Shown: positions 59,373 to 60,601 of the stretch, one piece after another
Position numbering within the stretch: the stretch's first letter is position 1
Layout: every line of letters starts with the position of its first letter
Origin: an uncultured Eggerthellaceae bacterium
GTDB taxonomy: Bacteria; Actinomycetota; Coriobacteriia; Coriobacteriales; Eggerthellaceae
Length of the DNA stretch: 60,601 nucleotides
Direction: 5' to 3'
Assembly (NCBI GenBank): GCA_910585565.1
Contig: CAJUFC010000156.1
Coordinates: 1-60,601, forward strand
The notes under the pieces: model-generated
What the model was told of the DNA's origin: nothing
The model's database searches: none
What the model saw: only the letters and a program-made list of their open reading frames with translations
Position numbers and translations under genes: made by a program

Positions 59373-59507
59373 GAAACACGCGAAACGCGTGGTCGAGAAA
59401 TGCCCAGCTCAGAACCATGACTTCTGAAACTTGGGAAACCCTTCTCCCTTCTTGGCTTTTCGAGAAACCCCGATATTTCCAGTGCGCTTCCAGTATTTTC
59501 GCGAAAC
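59370..59507. repeat. CGCGAAAC repeats upstream of parA
   Basis: CGCGAAAC occurs at 59370 and 59379 (9-bp period) and at 59500, where it is part of the palindrome TTTCGCGAAA (59497-59506). CACGCG-AAA-CGCGTG (59377-59391) forms a hairpin. They may be the partition (parS/iteron-like) sites for the ParA/ParB proteins or part of an attachment region. Confidence 0.5.
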
Positions 59508-59582
59508 GCACGTCCATCGCACATTGCGCGAGGGCCGTCTGACCTCCCGATGCGGGCAACCGCAGAAGGAGGCGCATGAGCC

Positions 59583-60368
59583 ATGCCATGCAGGACCATC
59601 GCAGTAGCGAACCAGAAGGGCGGCACGGGAAAGACCGTCACCACCTTGAGCCTGGGGATAGCCCTCGCGCATCGCGGGAAGAGGGTGCTCCTCGTGGACA
59701 CCGACCCGCAGGGCGACCTCACCAAGTCGCTCGGCTGGAAGGACCCCGACTCGCTTGAGGTGACGATCGCGAACCACCTGGGCGCGGTCATCGAGGGCGA
59801 GGGGACGGACCCCCGCGAGGGCATCCTCTCCCACAAGGAGGGCATCGACCTGATGCCCGCGAACATCGAGCTGGCGGGCATGGAGATGCCCGTCCTCATG
59901 GCGATGTCGCGCGAGCAGCTGATAAACGTGTGGGTTTCGCCCCTCAAGGGAGACTACGACTTCATACTCTTCGATTGCGCGCCCACGCTCGGCATCATCC
60001 CTGTGAACGCCTTCGTCGCGTCTGACAGCGTGCTCATACCGGTGTCGGTGGAGTACCTTCCCGCCTCCGCCATGGTCGGCCTGCTCGGCACCATCGGGTG
60101 CGTGAGGCGGCAGATCAATCCCGCCCTGGCCGTCGAGGGCATACTGCTCACGCTGTTCGACAGCCGCAACAACCTCGCCCACGAGGTCGAGCAGACCATC
60201 CGCGATCAGTACGGCAGCGCCTACCGCGTGTTCGACACGGTGATCCCCAGGGCGGTATCGGCCGCCGAGGCGCCTTCCGTGGGCGCGAGCATCTTCGCCT
60301 ACGACGGGCGCGGCAAAGTGGCGAGCGCCTTCGAGCGCCTTGCCGAGGAGGTGGTCTGCCGTGAGTAG
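59583..60368 (+). CDS. parA: ParA/Soj family partition ATPase
   Basis: The 261-residue protein has the deviant Walker A KGGTGKT (residues 12-18), TDPQGDLTKSLG, FDCAPTLG and the ParA/MinD fold. It lacks an N-terminal HTH (type Ib-like). GGAGG precedes the ATG. The parB start overlaps its last codons. Beside a tRNA-like site this suggests an integrative element or plasmid-derived region, not the chromosomal par locus. Confidence 0.92.
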   Translation: MPCRTIAVANQKGGTGKTVTTLSLGIALAHRGKRVLLVDTDPQGDLTKSLGWKDPDSLEVTIANHLGAVIEGEGTDPREGILSHKEGIDLMPANIELAGMEMPVLMAMSREQLINVWVSPLKGDYDFILFDCAPTLGIIPVNAFVASDSVLIPVSVEYLPASAMVGLLGTIGCVRRQINPALAVEGILLTLFDSRNNLAHEVEQTIRDQYGSAYRVFDTVIPRAVSAAEAPSVGASIFAYDGRGKVASAFERLAEEVVCRE

Positions 60369-60601
60369 GAAGAAGGTTCCCATAGCGCTGCCCGGCGTGG
60401 ACGACCTGTTCACCTCGCAGGGCGAGCGCGACGGCTCCGCGATTGGCGGCGTGTCGGACATCCCGCTGGCGGCCATCGACCCGTTCCCCGGCCATCCCTT
60501 CCAGGTGAGAGACGACGAGGAGATGGCGCGGCTCGCGGAGAGCGTCGCAGAGAACGGCGTGCTCGTGCCGCTCACGGTGCGGGCTGCGGGGCCGGAGCGC
60601 T
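60361..60601 (+). CDS. parB: ParB-like partition protein (cut by window end)
   Basis: GTG at 60361 overlaps the 3' end of parA by 8 bp. The 80 residues visible end inside the ParB/Srx N-terminal domain: DIPLAAIDPFPGHPFQVRDDEEMARLAESVAENGVLVPLTVR. The gene continues beyond the window. Confidence 0.88.
   Translation, partial: MSRKKVPIALPGVDDLFTSQGERDGSAIGGVSDIPLAAIDPFPGHPFQVRDDEEMARLAESVAENGVLVPLTVRAAGPER

Noticed and set aside
1..60601. CRISPR array
   Set aside because: No regularly spaced repeats of 23-47 bp; the GGGGACGGTTC palindromes are dispersed, not arrayed, and no cas genes are present.

Overview
The window looks like a chromosomal piece of a high-GC gut actinobacterium of the Eggerthellaceae/Coriobacteriia type. 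This is inferred from protein content, not from a search: a molybdopterin oxidoreductase operon of the catechol-dehydroxylase kind beside a LysR regulator, a DUF5692 membrane protein, a LytTR/DUF3021 pair, PadR/DUF1048 and TetR-controlled transporters, many SDR and aldo/keto reductases, and an IS1249-like transposase.

1-4.7 kb is chromosome: a glycine riboswitch driving an alanine/glycine:cation symporter, a TetR/DUF5692 operon with a doubled operator, and a GIY-YIG protein. About 4.7-39.45 kb is one prophage read mostly leftwards. The integrase and CI-type repressor are at the right end; then come excisionase, replication genes, DnaC-like loader, terminase, portal, scaffold, capsid, connectors, baseplate and tail fibres, and holin/endolysin at the left end. 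The phage looks dead: the portal gene has an in-frame TGA, the large terminase and a replication gene are frameshifted, and the major tail protein and tape measure are missing. Long hairpin-rich non-coding DNA lies around the terminase genes.

Between the portal and the scaffold lies about 14 kb of AT-richer cargo. Its core (15.2-23.9 kb) is one leftward operon: a radical SAM/SPASM maturase, a 42-residue cysteine-rich peptide gene hidden in the 3' end of the maturase, several small or membrane proteins, a tandem-domain FtsK/SpoIIIE ATPase, a WXG100-sized protein and two paralogous LXG-like proteins, one carrying an HNH nuclease toxin domain. I read it as a minimal type VII-like secretion locus fused to a RiPP module; it is the best candidate here for an undescribed system. 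Beside it are a serine resolvase with res-like sites, two XRE regulators, a secreted nuclease lipoprotein, an IS1249-like element with an 8-bp target duplication, and an Abi_2 (HEPN) gene.

39.5-59.2 kb is chromosome again: LysR, LytTR-DUF3021, a decayed DUF1016 nuclease, a DrrAB-like ABC exporter with PadR/DUF1048 and shared operators, a TetR-linked cluster of reductases, the Mo-enzyme/ferredoxin/membrane operon, a QueG-like protein, an SDR, a radical SAM protein and a DUF2185 protein. A family of short palindromes built on GGGGACGGTTC occurs at about eleven places in the chromosomal parts and nowhere inside the prophage. At the right edge a tRNA-Gly-like sequence without a T arm precedes parA and parB, probably the start of a further integrative element.
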